From Schistosoma haematobium (Eukaryota; Platyhelminthes; Trematoda; Strigeidida; Schistosomatidae): a stretch of 64,000 nucleotides of DNA. A model generated the notes under the pieces. That model did no database searches. It had not been told where the DNA came from and worked only from the letters and a program-made list of their open reading frames with translations. Every line of letters begins with the position of its first letter. The stretch's first letter is position 1. Location of the stretch: the NCBI RefSeq assembly GCF_000699445.3, contig NC_067198.1, positions 37,237,523-37,301,522 on the forward strand, given 5' to 3'. Positions 44,790 to 60,465 of the stretch are shown piece by piece. Position numbers and translations under genes: made by a program.

Positions 44790-47700
44790 ATTTGGTTGGG
44801 CGCTGACGCTTATTTGGCTGCTTCGTTGTGACGACACACCATAGAAACACAATTGGCATGCCTTAAAAGAAAATTTCAATTGTCGAAATTTGTAGAGGAA
44901 TGAGGCAGAGATTGTGTCATTGGATTGAAAAAATATTATCCAAAGGCATTTTCAAAATTCTGAGGGTCGGATTAGCCGGGAACCCTATGAACGAGAAAAG
45001 ATATATAATTCATGATGTCACTAGAAACATATGGCTAATATATGGGAACAGAACAGAGCGGCTTTAAACAATAAAGTGCGTTTTGGAATCTTCAAGCTCC
45101 AGTGAGCATGTTGAATTAGATGGATATCTGATTATGGAGAAAGTTTCAAACGACCCTAGAATCCATCGCGTTGCAAATACTAGATAGTCTGATCCATAAA
45201 TTGAAGGCCTCGTTTCTTAGCTAGCTTCGTTCTGTATAATAGTCACACTGAATAGGATACTCGCCCAAATCACAGTTGAATTTTAGACTAGGAAATTACG
45301 TTGTTCCAGAAACGCTCTAAATATTCAACCATTATTTAATTGTGAGTTATATTGTATTGAAATGCATTATTTTTGGCTTACGATTACAGAACAATAATAC
45401 ATGGATATGTCGCGTTTTCGTAATAATAACTCGGGAGACCGAAGACTGAGAGCCCATATTTACTTAATTTTAGGGTATTTTAGCTCGTTGTTGAGATAGT
45501 CGCTAAGATTTATATGCATTTCGATGGGTCATCCATTTTTCCTGGGTTATTATTGTTGGAGATTTCATAGTAACTAAGATCTATTTTACTGAGAAACGGG
45601 TTGGATATTCTCCCATTCACTAAACAGCAGATGCATCGTACATTTTAAAATCAGTTTAGCAATCAAACTAGGCATTTTATGCGAGAACGTTGTAAATCCG
45701 GCGAAATGTTTCTGAGTCCAAGCCTAATAGACCATCATGCTGTACCGTTTCTACTTCGGACTGAAGATTCCTAAGGGTTGAGCAGTTTAGTGATCTTCGT
45801 TAAGGTCACGGATAGACAACTTGGGTCAGGTGTTTGGACTCCATAATTCATACCTTTCAAATTTTTTAACTCAAAAAATCACATCAGTGAGACTTTATTT
45901 GTTTCATGGAGTCATCACAGTCGTCTCAGAAACTTGATATCACGTTGGACAGTGACTATGAAGTATTATTTCGATACGACCTAGGAGGTCACATTACTAC
46001 CGAACAGATCTACTATCCACATAGACGGTATAAAATATCGGATGCTTTTTCATTATTTCTGTAAGTAAATGATATTAGTGATAGGCACTCTATGGTGCTA
46101 CAAGAAATGCGATCAGTAGTCTTGTAGACTCACAAGGAAAACATATGGTTTTGTAAGGTTTGCGAGTGGGTGGGGTGCAAGAATTCCAAATATTTGGGTT
46201 GTAGCGATGACATGCGACGAAAAACACATGAAAACTAACTCATATCGAGCAAAAGCACACATGTATAATACACAGTAGTTACAAACTAATAATGGTTATG
46301 TACCCAGTTAGTCGAAAAATAAAGCCACAATTATGATAGAGAGTAGGGAATTGCACAATTTAAAATGTAACCCAAGATAATCATTTTTGATTGACCAGGG
46401 AACATTAAGAAGCACAAATTATATAAGTGTGTACCAGGCATATCAGATATGTTAATGTGCTAGCTAGTCAAGAGAGAAACAGATGTCAAAATGAGATGGT
46501 TGTATGTAGCGGACGATAATTAATCTAACATCTATTAATGTACAGGAAACTGCCGGGTCGGATTCAGCAGCACTGGTGAAAGCATAACTTGTGGATGACA
46601 TTTGAAAGAACACCGGTGATCTTGATAAGTTTCAGTCAATCAGAAAACGGTCGGTATAGAGCCTTAATATGTATTATGCGAAGCGAAAAAGTAGTGTATA
46701 TTTTTTTGACATGGTTTAAAAACATTCTTTCACCTCAATCACATTGCTTCTATATTATTTATGTGTAATCCGGTGGTGGTGTCCACAAAATGCCGCTTGT
46801 GGACGACGACACGGTGCACGTAGCTCAGTCTATTTATGCATAGATATACTGTCTAGTCATCCGTCTATGTTGTGGTTCCCAGCTGCACATACTCTCGTAT
46901 AGTTGGTAATATAGTTGTAATTTGTTGGTACTTAACGCGCTGGAAGTTTCCTTTTTGAGATGGTCTATCATATATACCGAGGACGTGCTGGGTATATTTA
47001 TGGTAGTGCTACTTACCCAGTCTGCTTTAACACTTCTCTGGTTGGATTTTTGTTTTTTAGCAACCATTTTGTCTATTTCTACGGTCCTGCAGACTCCTCA
47101 AAACAATTCACGTAAACTTGTCATTTCATTGCGCATATATCTTGACAGTACTATACTATTCAACTACTGAGGCTTCAGTTACACCTAAAAAGGTTGTAGC
47201 CGGTGTTACTGGCGCTTTTATCATCCGGTTTACAACAGCTATCATAATCTGGGTTAGTCTCCATCGGTGCAGAGCGGAAACGGTCTCGTTCTAGCAAACT
47301 TTAACCGCCAACCTATGTAACAGAAATACGTCACAACATCCTACACAACGTCCGTCAGTCACTTGATCACTTCAACCACAAATAAAGGAAGTTTTCGAAA
47401 ATTGATTCGTCATAGCCACTTGACTATAATGTCTTCTTTAAATTCCACCGTAATCTGACCATACGTGAGCACTGGGAACTGAAAAGGGCATCATGACCTT
47501 GGAAACTGTTATATCTAGTAGGTTGTTCTTGATATGCCGCGTACAACCCGAGCACTAGAACGCCGGAATTCTTCCAAGTCTCAATGAGAAGACAGAAGAA
47601 TAGTGAAAGGAACATTATTCCCAGACAGTGTCAATTATTGTACAAAATTGTCAGGTATTTATAGTTTTTAGCAAAAACAAAATCATCATTACAGTCTACT

Positions 47701-48138
47701 AATCAGCATACAGGGGGTTATTAGTATTGTCCAATAGGGAAGCTACACGTAGGTATTCCAGAACATTCTTCCAAAAGGTGATTGGACGGAATATCTTCGG
47801 CTCCTTCTGAGTCTCCTACAGCTTCCTCGAGTTCACCCGTGGTCCGTCGTCATAGAAGTATTCACTTACTTGTGACTTGCTGGTTCATAAACTGTCGTCT
47901 CACCGTTTACTCATATGTAAAATCTTTCTTGGCCCATATACACTTGTAAAATTATGGTCTAGTTCGTTATTAGTGCTTCTCCAATAACAAACCTAATCCT
48001 GAAGTCGTAGATTTGTGTTGATATGACTACCTAATCCATAAGATCTTGCGTGAAAGCCACACCATGGTCTATTCTAACTCGTCATATTGTAAAAGTTCGA
48101 GACATAACGTTGGATGTTTGTAAAGAACAAATTCAGGC
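44790..48138. other. BBS5 upstream region, nothing else recognised
   Basis: Contains the BBS5 5' UTR and promoter on the minus strand, without a recognisable core element. An ATG-initiated 77-codon frame on the minus strand (47067-46834) has a GTAAGT inside it but no recognisable similarity. The rest is AT-rich non-coding. Confidence 0.4.
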
Positions 48139-48150
48139 TAAAGATAGGGT
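48139..48150. repeat. target-site duplication of PLE2, left
   Basis: TAAAGATAGGGT, identical to 50948-50959. Confidence 0.85.
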
Positions 48151-48187
48151 TTTCAGAAATTTCATGCAATTGGTTCCCTTTATGAAT

Positions 48188-49301
48188 TTAAATAGAGCAA
48201 GAACAAACATTGATGCAAAATAGTATGAATTCATATTATTTCGAGGTTTCTCGTCAGCTGCTTACAAACCAAAATTGTGATAGAATTTTTACATGGAGAT
48301 AGTGTGAAACAATTGACATAAATGAGTGTAAATAACGTGATTACAATAATAACTATATATATATGCTAGAAACAGGTCAGAGGTCAAAAGAGGGGGGTTA
48401 ATCCAGAGTGGGTGGTGTAATAATTTAGTGAAGTTCATAAATTGTGTGATAATTGTAGAGATTAATGGAATTAAATAATGTTAAGGTAGATTACGTAATA
48501 ATAATTAAATAGGGTTTGGAAAGTTAAGATGATTTAAGAGGATCAGGTGGCGGAAATGTGTGAATAAAATTTATTTTAAGAATCAGGTAATAGGGGGGAG
48601 TATAAATTATCTTAGAATAAGTAAATGAATAAAATAACCAAAACACAAAACAAACAGAAACAAAAAGATTACCAGGGTAGTGATAAGTTTATTAAAGTCT
48701 CTTTTTGGATGCATAAGTCCGGTTTCAGTTTCTTAATTGCAATGGCTTCAGCAAAGCGGAGAGTGGTAGTAGTTCTTTGTCTATTGATTATTTTAAACGC
48801 GCTCATAATATCGACGGTATGCCCGGTGTCAAGTAGATGCCGAGCTATTGCACTGTTAAAAGCTTTAGTCCCTCGCAGCGTCAAGTTCTTCGGAATATGC
48901 TCAGAAATGCGAACCTGTACTCTTCTCTCAGTTCTTCCAATGTATGTGCTACGGCACGTACATGTGAATTGGTAAATGCAGTTGGAGCAACTGAGGGGAG
49001 AGGACTTGTCGATTTTCGTTTGTTTCAGTGAGCAGTATGTTTTCCATAACGTAGTCAGTTTGGCTGCCGGGTAGGTCACTTTTAAAGCGGAATTAATTCT
49101 GTGATTGATAATTCATCTCCTTTGAAGCGTAAGGATAGGAAGCAGGTTTTCTTTTCAACTGTATCATGCTTAATCGGAGGGTTTGTATTAGCATATTTGT
49201 GGATGAATTTATCCGGATATGCATTTTCACGTAGGCATTTGGTGATTGTAGTAATTTCTTCTTCGAGGCATTCTTTTGAGCAGATTTTTCGTGCGCGGTC
49301 A
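48188..49301 (-). repeat. PLE2 inverted arm, left
   Basis: Reverse complement of 49835-50950. It holds an antisense-oriented endonuclease frame (49079-48669, minus) and a hammerhead at its outer end. Confidence 0.95.
48215..48261 (-). ncRNA. hammerhead ribozyme, PLE2 left arm
   Basis: Minus strand: GCAG-CTGACGA-GAAACCTC-GAAA, stem III ATAATATG/CATACTAT with an AATT loop (7 of 8 pairs), then T and TTGC closing stem I with one G-T wobble. The core is intact. Confidence 0.8.
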
Positions 49302-49312
49302 CAAATATCCCC

Positions 49313-50467
49313 TTGGAAGAAACGGCAGAGATTATATGTGAATATCCAGAACGCCTGCCTTTACCACCCCAGGAATTTAAACAGCTCCTGTTTTTGTGTA
49401 CAAAAAACATACAATTTAAATTTAACAATGTTCTGTACCGGCAGATTGATGGAATAGCAATGGACAGCCCTCTAGGCCCAATTCTTGCCGACATATTTAT
49501 GGGACATCTGGAACAAAAGAAACTGAAGCACGCAATCGACAGTACCACACTCTACTGCAGATATATGGATGACATGTTCCTTGTCTTCAAAAATCACCAA
49601 CACTCCATGTACCTACTTAGTCTGTTCAATAAAGTGCACAAAGATATAGAATTTACCATGGAACATGAAGTTGATGATAAATTCCATTTCCTAGATATTG
49701 GAATTAGGCGAACATCAGACGGCACACTACAAAGACACATTCACCGAAAGAAAAAACACTCGGAGCGGAGTTTATCTCAACTTTAACAGCTTCTGTCCAA
49801 TGAGTTATAAAAAGGGTATTGTGCGAAACCTTTTTGACCGCGCACGAAAAATCTGCTCAAAAGAATGCCTCGAAGAAGAAATTACTACAATCACCAAATG
49901 CCTACGTGAAAATGCATATCCGGATAAATTCATCCACAAATATGCTAATACAAACCCTCCGATTAAGCATGATACAGTTGAAAAGAAAACCTGCTTCCTA
50001 TCCTTACGCTTCAAAGGAGATGAATTATCAATCACAGAATTAATTCCGCTTTAAAAGTGACCTACCCGGCAGCCAAACTGACTACGTTATGGAAAACATA
50101 CTGCTCACTGAAACAAACGAAAATCGACAAGTCCTCTCCCCTCAGTTGCTCCAACTGCATTTACCAATTCACATGTACGTGCCGTAGCACATACATTGGA
50201 AGAACTGAGAGAAGAGTACAGGTTCGCATTTCTGAGCATATTCCGAAGAACTTGACGCTGCGAGGGACTAAAGCTTTTAACAGTGCAATAGCTCGGCATC
50301 TACTTGACACCGGGCATACCGTCGATATTATGAGCGCGTTTAAAATAATCAATAGACAAAGAACTACTACCACTCTCCGCTTTGCTGAAGCCATTGCAAT
50401 TAAGAAACTGAAACCGGACTTATGCATCCAAAAAGAGACTTTAATAAACTTATCACTACCCTGGTAA
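49313..50467 (+). pseudogene. PLE2 RT C-terminal half and GIY-YIG endonuclease
   Basis: RT motif B region IDGIAMDSPLGPILADIFMG and motif C region CRYMDDMFLVF (MDD in place of VDD) lie in 49313-49786, then HFLDIGIRRTSDGT. The frame shifts near 49750 and continues as VYLNFNSFCPMSYKKGI in 49698-50054. A further break near 50052 leads into the endonuclease frame (50057-50467): YQFTCTCRSTYIGRTERRV, then ISEH and AIARHLLDTGH. The missing N-terminal RT half and the two frame breaks make it inactive, although the endonuclease looks well preserved. Confidence 0.88.
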
Positions 50468-50950
50468 TCTTTTTGTTTCTGTTTGTTTTGTGTTTTGGTT
50501 ATTTTATTCATTTACTTATTCTAAGATAATTTATACTCCCCCCCCTATTACCTGATTCTTAAAATAAATTTTATTCACACATTTCCGCCACCTGATCCTC
50601 TTAAATCATCTTAACTTTCCAAACCCTATTTAATTATTATTACGTAATCTACCTTAACATTATTTAATTCCATTAATCTCTACAATTATCACACAATTTA
50701 TGAACTTCACTAAATTATTACACCACCCACTCTGGATTAACCCCCCTCTTTTGACCTCTGACCTGTTTCTAGCATATATATATAGTTATTATTGTAATCA
50801 CGTTATTTACACTCATTTATGTCAATTGTTTCACACTATCTCCATGTAAAAATTCTATCACAATTTTGGTTTGTAAGCAGCTGACGAGAAACCTCGAAAT
50901 AATATGAATTCATACCATTTTGCATCAATGTTTGTTCTTGCTCTATTTAA
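49835..50950 (+). repeat. PLE2 direct arm, right
   Basis: Partner of 48188-49301. It carries the sense endonuclease frame and the 3' end (GCTCTATTTAAA). Confidence 0.95.
50877..50923 (+). ncRNA. hammerhead ribozyme, PLE2 right arm
   Basis: GCAG-CTGACGA-GAAACCTC-GAAA with stem III ATAATATG/CATACCAT. It has one more mismatch in stem III than the left-arm copy (C at 50916). Stem I GCAG/TTGC. Core intact. Confidence 0.78.
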
Positions 50951-50959
50951 AGATAGGGT
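50948..50959. repeat. target-site duplication of PLE2, right
   Basis: TAAAGATAGGGT, identical to 48139-48150. Confidence 0.85.
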
Positions 50960-52735
50960 AATAACTTTAATGTGAGTAAAAACAAATTATACAGAACGAC
51001 TACAGCTGCGAGGCCGAGCCATTTCATCTGATTTATTGCATGAGTATTCACTATCGCTGGCCGCGCCGTGGTAAATGTTGAATGCCTATTTCGCAATTTA
51101 TCTCATGTTCAACCTTGAGGTTTGTGTCGTTAGGATCGATACCACTACATACTTGCTAAAAACTCAATTTCGATCATTTCATAGTTGTGGTTTTTATAAT
51201 GTTTATATGGTCAACCAGACACTCCACTAATAACGTCATTTCGAATTCATAAATTAAGTTTGTCTTGTCGTAGGATAGACTCTTGATAGGATATTTAGAC
51301 CAGTCAGAATTTGTCAACAAAAAGGTAATAGCAGATGGTCAGTTGTCTCGGTCTTTTGTCTGACTATTGAATAGCAGTTTCGGATTTTTCAAGCGTTTTC
51401 TGTGGAAAGTTGAAACTTTAACTAATGTTAGTATGTAGCTCCACGTACACTCATGATGCAAGTGATTCGTCGAGCGTAAAAACGTACTAGGGACGCTACT
51501 ACCGTTAATTTTTTTGACAACTATATGTTTATCAACATGCTACTCACATAATTCACAAGCTAGAATTTTGCTATGTACAAAGATGTAGCATTGTGAAATG
51601 GGAAGCATCTAGAAAGCAATAATGAATAGCTACTCTGTATTTGGAGAAGTGAGGAGAAAAGCGGGTACAAACAAAGATAATGGTGCCTAAGTCTTACTTT
51701 CTTCTTAACTGGTATCGAGACGACAAGAAGCCATTCCAAGGAAATTATTTAATTTTTACTGATTCGTGAAAAAGATGTTGCGTGGAAAGTGAACTTAATA
51801 TTCCATCAGATATGAAGATTGGCCTTGAAATCAAAATTTTATAACCGCAGGTGAAGGATCGGCTCAATCAAATCGATTACGCTCAATTTTTAGTCAAAGC
51901 AGAAGGTCAGGGGCTTGATAATTATACTAATAAAAGGATGATAAATAGGAAATTCATTGATAAGTACTAGCAGCATTGAGTTAATTCTAAATCGTTATCG
52001 GCCCTCTGTATAGTAGCATCTCGCCTAGTCCAGGCCGTCCGATACAGAACACAAATATGAGCCTTCAAAATATGATTCGTGTGTCTCAGACATACTCGGT
52101 TTATATATAAGGAGACAAGATTGCATAACACCGTAAAACGAAAAATACTGATCATTCAAGATTCAGCCAACAGGGAGTATTGGATACTGTAGCTAATATA
52201 TTTGGAATAATTTAGGAATTGTTAATTGTATGATAGTAACCAATAGGTCAAGTACAAAGTTATGATCAAAAGGGAATATGAATACACGTGTAATTTAGTC
52301 ACTTATTTATCATGTTATAATAATACCTGTGAGAATGACCCATAAATAATTCTTGGATGGTTCCATTCACTTATTTTTCGTTCGGTTGTTCATTACTTAT
52401 CCTACTCATCACATGTCTGTGAATTATTTTCGTCTGAATATATCGGCTCACGTTCGGTTGAATCGAGTTGGTTCTCATGCTCTCTCCTCTCCTCCTCCCT
52501 CTCGCTTCTGCGTGTGCTTGTTTCTGCGCGCTCGCGAATTCTTACTTATCATTAGCAATATAATATATCTCTACAACTGTTGATGTGGCTATTGAATGAT
52601 CTCTAGTAAACTCATAATACTAGTAGATTTGGCCACAGTAAATACTCATTTAACGGGATATTATTTATTGGAATGAGATATAGAGGGCATTAACCCCTAA
52701 AGTTTTGGTCGGAGTAGATCTTAATTTTCTCAGGT
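50960..52735. other. intergenic, nothing recognised
   Basis: AT-rich; small open frames at 51967-52155 and 52353-52583 show no similarity. Confidence 0.45.
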
Positions 52736-52739
52736 TACA

Positions 52740-53500
52740 GAATGTCTTGGCTAGGCCCATCAGGATTTGATACAAGGACCCATTATTTTTTTGTTTATAT
52801 GAATGACCTTGCTCAGCAAGTGTCGTCTGGTTTATTATTATTCGCTGACTACGTGAAACTTTGGAGATAATTTTGAACCGTGTTAATAAGCCGGTATTTC
52901 AGAAGGACCTGATTCTACTTCAAAGTAAGGTGGATAAAAGTCGACCAAATTTAAACACTTCAAAGTGTAAAGTATTCCATATGAGACGCGTCGCAGACTA
53001 CGCATACAACTTGGCAGTAAATAGCTCTGTCTAATCCTTAAAGCCTTATTAAGCCGTATTTATAGTACGACAATAAATTTTATCATTCTTTGTTCCTAAA
53101 AGATAACAACACACTGGGACGTATCACAAGGAGAGCCATTCCGGGTGTTCCAAGCCAAACTTTAAGAAAAGCGCCTCAAATCACAGAATGTTTACACATT
53201 AGAGTCTAGGTGTTTAAGGATTGAACTTTTAACGATCTATAGCGTTTTAAATATTCATAGGCACTCCCCTAAACATCTGTTTAAGCTCACTTCTGACGCA
53301 AACCTAAGGAATATCATCCAGAAATTAGAGACGCAATATAGTAAGACGGAATGTATTGTGCCTTCTACACTCTGTGAGCAGTTGTACTCTGGAATTCGTT
53401 ACCCTCTGATGAAGTCCAGATGAATCTTCAGGTGTCTTCCAGGGGAAAACCTGGAGACTCATGCCAGTATTTCACTGCCATTTAGTAATATTTCTCTTTG
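52740..53500 (+). mobile_element. CR1-like LINE relic
   Basis: The translation includes FFVYMNDLAQQVSSGLLLFA followed by DYVKLWR (a decayed motif C with ADY for ADD), then DNNTLGRITRRAIPGVPSQT. Many stops. It lies back-to-back with the CR1 copy on the minus strand. Confidence 0.65.
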
Positions 53501-53559
53501 AATTGGTAAATATACCTAGGTTCCTACCTGAAGGTATCGATGATGATCTAATACTAAGT

Positions 53560-55580
53560 AAGGAAGTTCAGTTTCAGTTTGGGAAGGACAGGAGGCCTGA
53601 TGGTTTTTGTTAGTCCTGGCAGTGATGCTCTCTCAGTTGATCCAACTTTCTTTTAAAAGAGTCAACGGATGGAGCCTCAATCACGTGCTGAAGTAATGAA
53701 TTCCACTCGTTGATGATTCGATGGGAAAGTCGATAGTCAGCTGACAAGTAATTTGTCCTGGGCTTGTGAACTCTTTCGGAGTGTCCTCGTAAATTCTCTG
53801 TTTTGGAAGACAAGAAAAAATGAGGGCATATCAGGTGCAAATTTATCACTAAGCAATTTGAAAACTGTAATCAAGTCACCTCTAGTTCTGCGATGTGACA
53901 ACGGGAAAAGGTTCAGCTTGGCCAGTCGAGCTTCATACGGAAGCTTCGCTATTCCGGGAATCAGCTTAGTTGCCGTTCTCTAAACCTTTCCTAGAAGCTC
54001 ACTGTCTTTTTTTAAGCAGGGGATGGCCGCTTGCATGCAGTACTCAAGTTTAGGACGTACGAACACTGTATACAAAGTCAAAAACGTTTTAGCGTCGACA
54101 TGACTAAAAGCTCTACGTATTGACCATAACGTTCTAAAACCTTTGGCGGCTATTGCACGACAGTGTGCAGTAGTCTTTAGGTCTTGGCTAACGATGACTC
54201 CTAAGTCATTATATGTCTGGACAACAGGTAGCTCAGTGTTATTCATCATGTATGTATCTGTACCTTGATGACCGATATGCATCACAACACACTTGGAAGT
54301 ATTTATCGGCAACTGCCATGTTTGAGACCACTCAGATAACTTCTTCAGGTAATTTTGAAGTTCTAAGCTATCACCCTCACATCGTATCGTTCTCCATATC
54401 TTGACATCGTCAGCATATAGCAAGACCGATAATGATAGGAGACGAGGAAGGTCATTTACATACAAGAGGAATAGCACTGGCCCCAAAACTGTACCCTGAG
54501 GCACTCCACTAAGCACAGTTCCCCAGCTAGATAACTTTGAATTCACCCGAACTCTTTGTTGACGCCCAACTAAGAAGTCTTTTATCCACATAAATAGATT
54601 GCCTCCAATCCCTAAATTTCTTAACTTATATAACAACCGGTTGTGCGGAACCTTGTCAAAAGCTTTACTGAAATCAATGAAGGCTACGTCTACAGGTGAC
54701 TTTTGGTCCTTAAGAGCGCACCAGCTTTCACGAGCCACTAATAAGTTAGTGAGACAAGAGCAACCTATTCTGAAACCGTGCTGCTTCTCCGAAAGGATCC
54801 GGTTTTTATCGAGATACTTAAACAGCTCCTTCCGAATAATCTTTTCTAATATTTTAACAACCACACTAGTTAGGCTAAAGGTGCGGTAATTCTCAGGTTT
54901 GTGTTTCGTACCTGTTTTGAAGACAGGACTTACTATGGCGTTTTTCCAGTCTTTGGGTAAACGACTATGCGTTACGGTAAGTTTAAAGCATATACTTAAA
55001 GGGTTTGCAACGAAGTTAGATAATTCCTTTAGTAGCCTAGGATGTAATTCATCTGGCCTCGTGAATTTAGCTATGTCAAGCTTATTTTGTAGACCAAAGA
55101 CATTGAGTTCTTTATTGGTCACACTATCCAGTGTATGTATGGGGGGATCTTTATGCGCTGATGGGAAGGGTGCTTCTATGGTGTATACATTGCTAAAGTA
55201 GTTTGAGAACACTTGAGCTTTACCAAAGTCGTCCTCTACTAGTGACGCGGCAGTACTGTCTCCCCATAGAGCAGGAATATTTCCTTATCTCTTTGTACTT
55301 TGGTTTATATAAGAATACAAGCGTTTAGGACATTCTATGGATTCCTTAACAATCTTTTCTTCGTACAACTTTCTAGAGTTACGGAGGGTCAAGGCACAGG
55401 TATTCCGGACTTTTCTATACTGGGATTTAGTTTCATCAGTTCCCAGTAACCTAAATCTATCCCACATTTTTCTTCTCTTACGGAGAAGGATGTGAACCTC
55501 CCCACTGAACCATGGTGGGGAGTTTCTCGGCCAAAGCTTCTTTTATTCACTACAAAACCATTTGAACTTCGATGCACTTA
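53560..55580 (-). mobile_element. CR1-like LINE, 5'-truncated, well preserved RT
   Basis: A minus-strand CR1-type element lacking the endonuclease. The main frame (55212-53980, 410 codons) carries motif A (FIDFSKAFDKVPHNRL), motif B (SGVPQGTVLGPVLFLLYVND) and an intact YADD (VLLYADDVKIW). Upstream, 55467-55285 is the linker (CALTLRNSRKLYEEKIV). A TAG at about 53980 separates the C-terminus (TATKLIPGIAKLPYEARLAK), and a frameshift near 53810 precedes 53849-53610, which ends SVDSFKRKLDQLREHH. Probably the youngest CR1 here. The 3' edge is approximate. Confidence 0.85.
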
Positions 55581-57005
55581 GACTTCTGGGCAATTAATCT
55601 AGTAATATTGAATTACTTCTGTTCGCAGCGCAAATTTAATTTCCGTGCATTTGCCAAGGTCGTTTGGTTGTGGCGTTTCGAGTATATCCAATGGGTATGC
55701 TCTAACGTCTTACGGGGGTTGTCTAGCTGCTCAGTAAATGAAGTAGGTTTGCACTATGCATAAAGCATTGAATAAAACCTAAATGTTTTTAATTTTGACG
55801 AAGGTTTCACTGAACCAATATCGTCTTTGTAAGGAAAATGTCAGATGTTTGACGTTTTTGCAAGTATATGCCTAATATGATAAAAGACATGCAAACCATA
55901 GTTAAGAACATTTTGTACCACTATTATACGTGAAACGATACTTCTCAGCTTCGCTTCTGTCATATAGGATGTTAACTTGAATCTGCATATATGTTAAGTG
56001 AAGTTTAAGATCCATGATCAGAATAAATATAGGTCAGATAGGGTGAGAGAAATAATAGTACAATTACAATTCGATCAAATGTTTAATGGAATTCTGTATT
56101 TTATGACTCATATAGAATGTTATATACCTCAGTGGACGTCCTTCAATGTTCACGTTTTTGAAATTCGAATTTCACTGCATGCAGATCTGCATGAAATGAA
56201 TCCTACATTTGTTTTTTTTCCAAAGAAAATTCCCAATTTGTAACTTCGTTTGATACATTTTATGGGGGTTGTTGTTCCAGTCAGTCTTAATAGGCTAAAA
56301 TAGCTCTAATTATAGACGTTACCAGATAATACAATGCTCATTGGTGCTGATGTACGTACGAAAAAAAGTGTCGTTACTGTGTTGACAAACAACTAGTATT
56401 CAGACTGATTTACAATGTGTTAATGGGGTTATTGATGTTTACTAGTCATCGACTGGGGAATTATACTCTCGAAAGAAATTCACATTCGACAACTCTATCA
56501 GTATGCTTATCTGTCCGTCTTTTGTAGTCGGAGTGTATCTCTGTTACTTTGTAATCAATAAGTGTTAAGGTATTTCCGTTGGTCAGTTACACATATGGTC
56601 ATCCTGAAGCATGGCTCAGTTGTTCCGTACAGTCCCCATTTAAGTATACCTCTTGTTTGGTTGGATGTATCGTAGTCTTGACAACAATGAATTTGAAGCA
56701 AATAACAAGTTATTCGCCACCCTGAACAAAGCTCACAATTTGGTTGCAACTTTATCTTTGCCACTACACTTTTGGTACAGTTAATTTTACTTTCGCTACC
56801 AAACCGAATATTATGTTGTCGACTTCTTCCTGATGTCCAACTGGTGCTAGGGGTGTTAGGGTTCACAAAATACGGCTCCAAATCTTCTGAAACCAAGCTT
56901 AAAAGCACGCTTTAGCTGTTAGGATTCAAACACTGCGTCAAATTCAATAGCAGGCATCACAAGCTAAGACCCTAAAATCCTTCTATTGATCTATCTCAAC
57001 CAGTA
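55581..57005. other. intergenic, nothing firmly recognised
   Basis: No supported gene. An open frame at 56908-56555 (minus) has no recognisable similarity. The right end grades into an RTE relic. Confidence 0.4.
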
Positions 57006-57009
57006 TAGA

Positions 57010-57930
57010 TAACCAGCGAAATATGCACATCATTCATCTGGAGGCGCAAAAGCAGTTGATCCTGGTCTTGCTGATTTACGTGAGGCACTAATTTAGGCAG
57101 CACAACAGGCTCTCGTGGATTGGATTTCTGCTGACAGTTACTTATGTACTGTCCGTCTCAGCACAATGGTACAGTAGGGATTCGGAAAAACAGACAGATC
57201 ACTCTATTCGTCGTTTCTGCCTATACCTCCACTATCTGCACCTCGACTGGAATAAAAGACTTACTTTCCAATATGCTTCCTTATCTTCAGTAAACCAGGT
57301 GCTCAGACATAGTATTCGTAGGAGGCGTATTAATAGTCCAAGTCAAATCAAAGAACACTTAGGTGGGTCTTTTGGCATCCCAACCTAAGTTATGGGTAAA
57401 AGTGACCGTCCCTTTCATTTATACTCAGGTAATCATCTATTCTTAGCAAGAAAAAGCTTTAAGCATAAGCTGAAACATTTGTTTACCAAGCACCTTCAAC
57501 ATCTGCTCAACAGTGGACACGTGGTTCATAACGCGATCAACTCTCTGAAGGGGTCCGTTAGAAGAGACTAACTCTTAAGGAGCCATAACTCATCAGGTCC
57601 GGATGATATACCTCCAGTTGTTTCTAAGAATAGTGGCGAACTTCTGATCAGGGAAGTGAAAGCGTTGTTTGCAAAGTTTGGGGATAAAAAAGTGTCTTAC
57701 TATCATAGAATAAAGTGGTAGTTGTTCTAATCCTTAAAGTGCTTACGTCACCTATGCAAAAACTATCAGGGGATAAATATACTTTCGATTACTTCCAAAA
57801 TATTGACTTGTATCATACTTCTCAGATTATTCAAGTCCATGAATGATTAACTTGCGAGTAGCAGGCTGGTTTTCCATTTGGTCGAGGATATATTAATCAT
57901 ATATTCACCCTCCACTAATTGTTAGGGGCA
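57010..57930 (+). mobile_element. RTE relic (A/B type)
   Basis: Decayed endonuclease (ITLFVVSAYTSTICTSTGIK, then DIVFVGG) and start of RT (NSSGPDDIPPVVSKNSGELL; KNYQGINILSITSKILTCII). Many stops and frameshifts; too diverged to assign to RTE-A or RTE-B. Confidence 0.7.

Positions 57931-60465
<2,535 letters not shown>

Larger units (their letters stand above)
48151..50947 (+). mobile_element. Penelope-like element PLE2 with inverted 1.1-kb arms
   Basis: A complete insertion unit between two copies of TAAAGATAGGGT. Order: a 37-bp leader (48151-48187); an inverted arm (48188-49301) that is the reverse complement of the element's own 3' part, including the whole GIY-YIG endonuclease; a 533-bp centre (49302-49834) with the C-terminal half of the RT; and the direct arm (49835-50947). 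The arms align end to end with a two-base difference in a C-run (6 against 8) and one further substitution that I saw. The encoded endonuclease is identical in both arms. Each arm has a hammerhead. RT motif A and everything before it are missing, so the copy is 5'-truncated. Confidence 0.93.

Noticed and set aside
46834..47067. 77-codon minus-strand frame starting MVAKKQKSNQ with an internal GTAAGT
   Set aside because: The start briefly resembles ribosomal protein L30, but the similarity stops after a few residues and no downstream exon was found.
48625..48975. 116-codon frame, also present at 50161-50511 on the other strand
   Set aside because: It is the antisense shadow of the Penelope endonuclease, seen twice because the arms are inverted.
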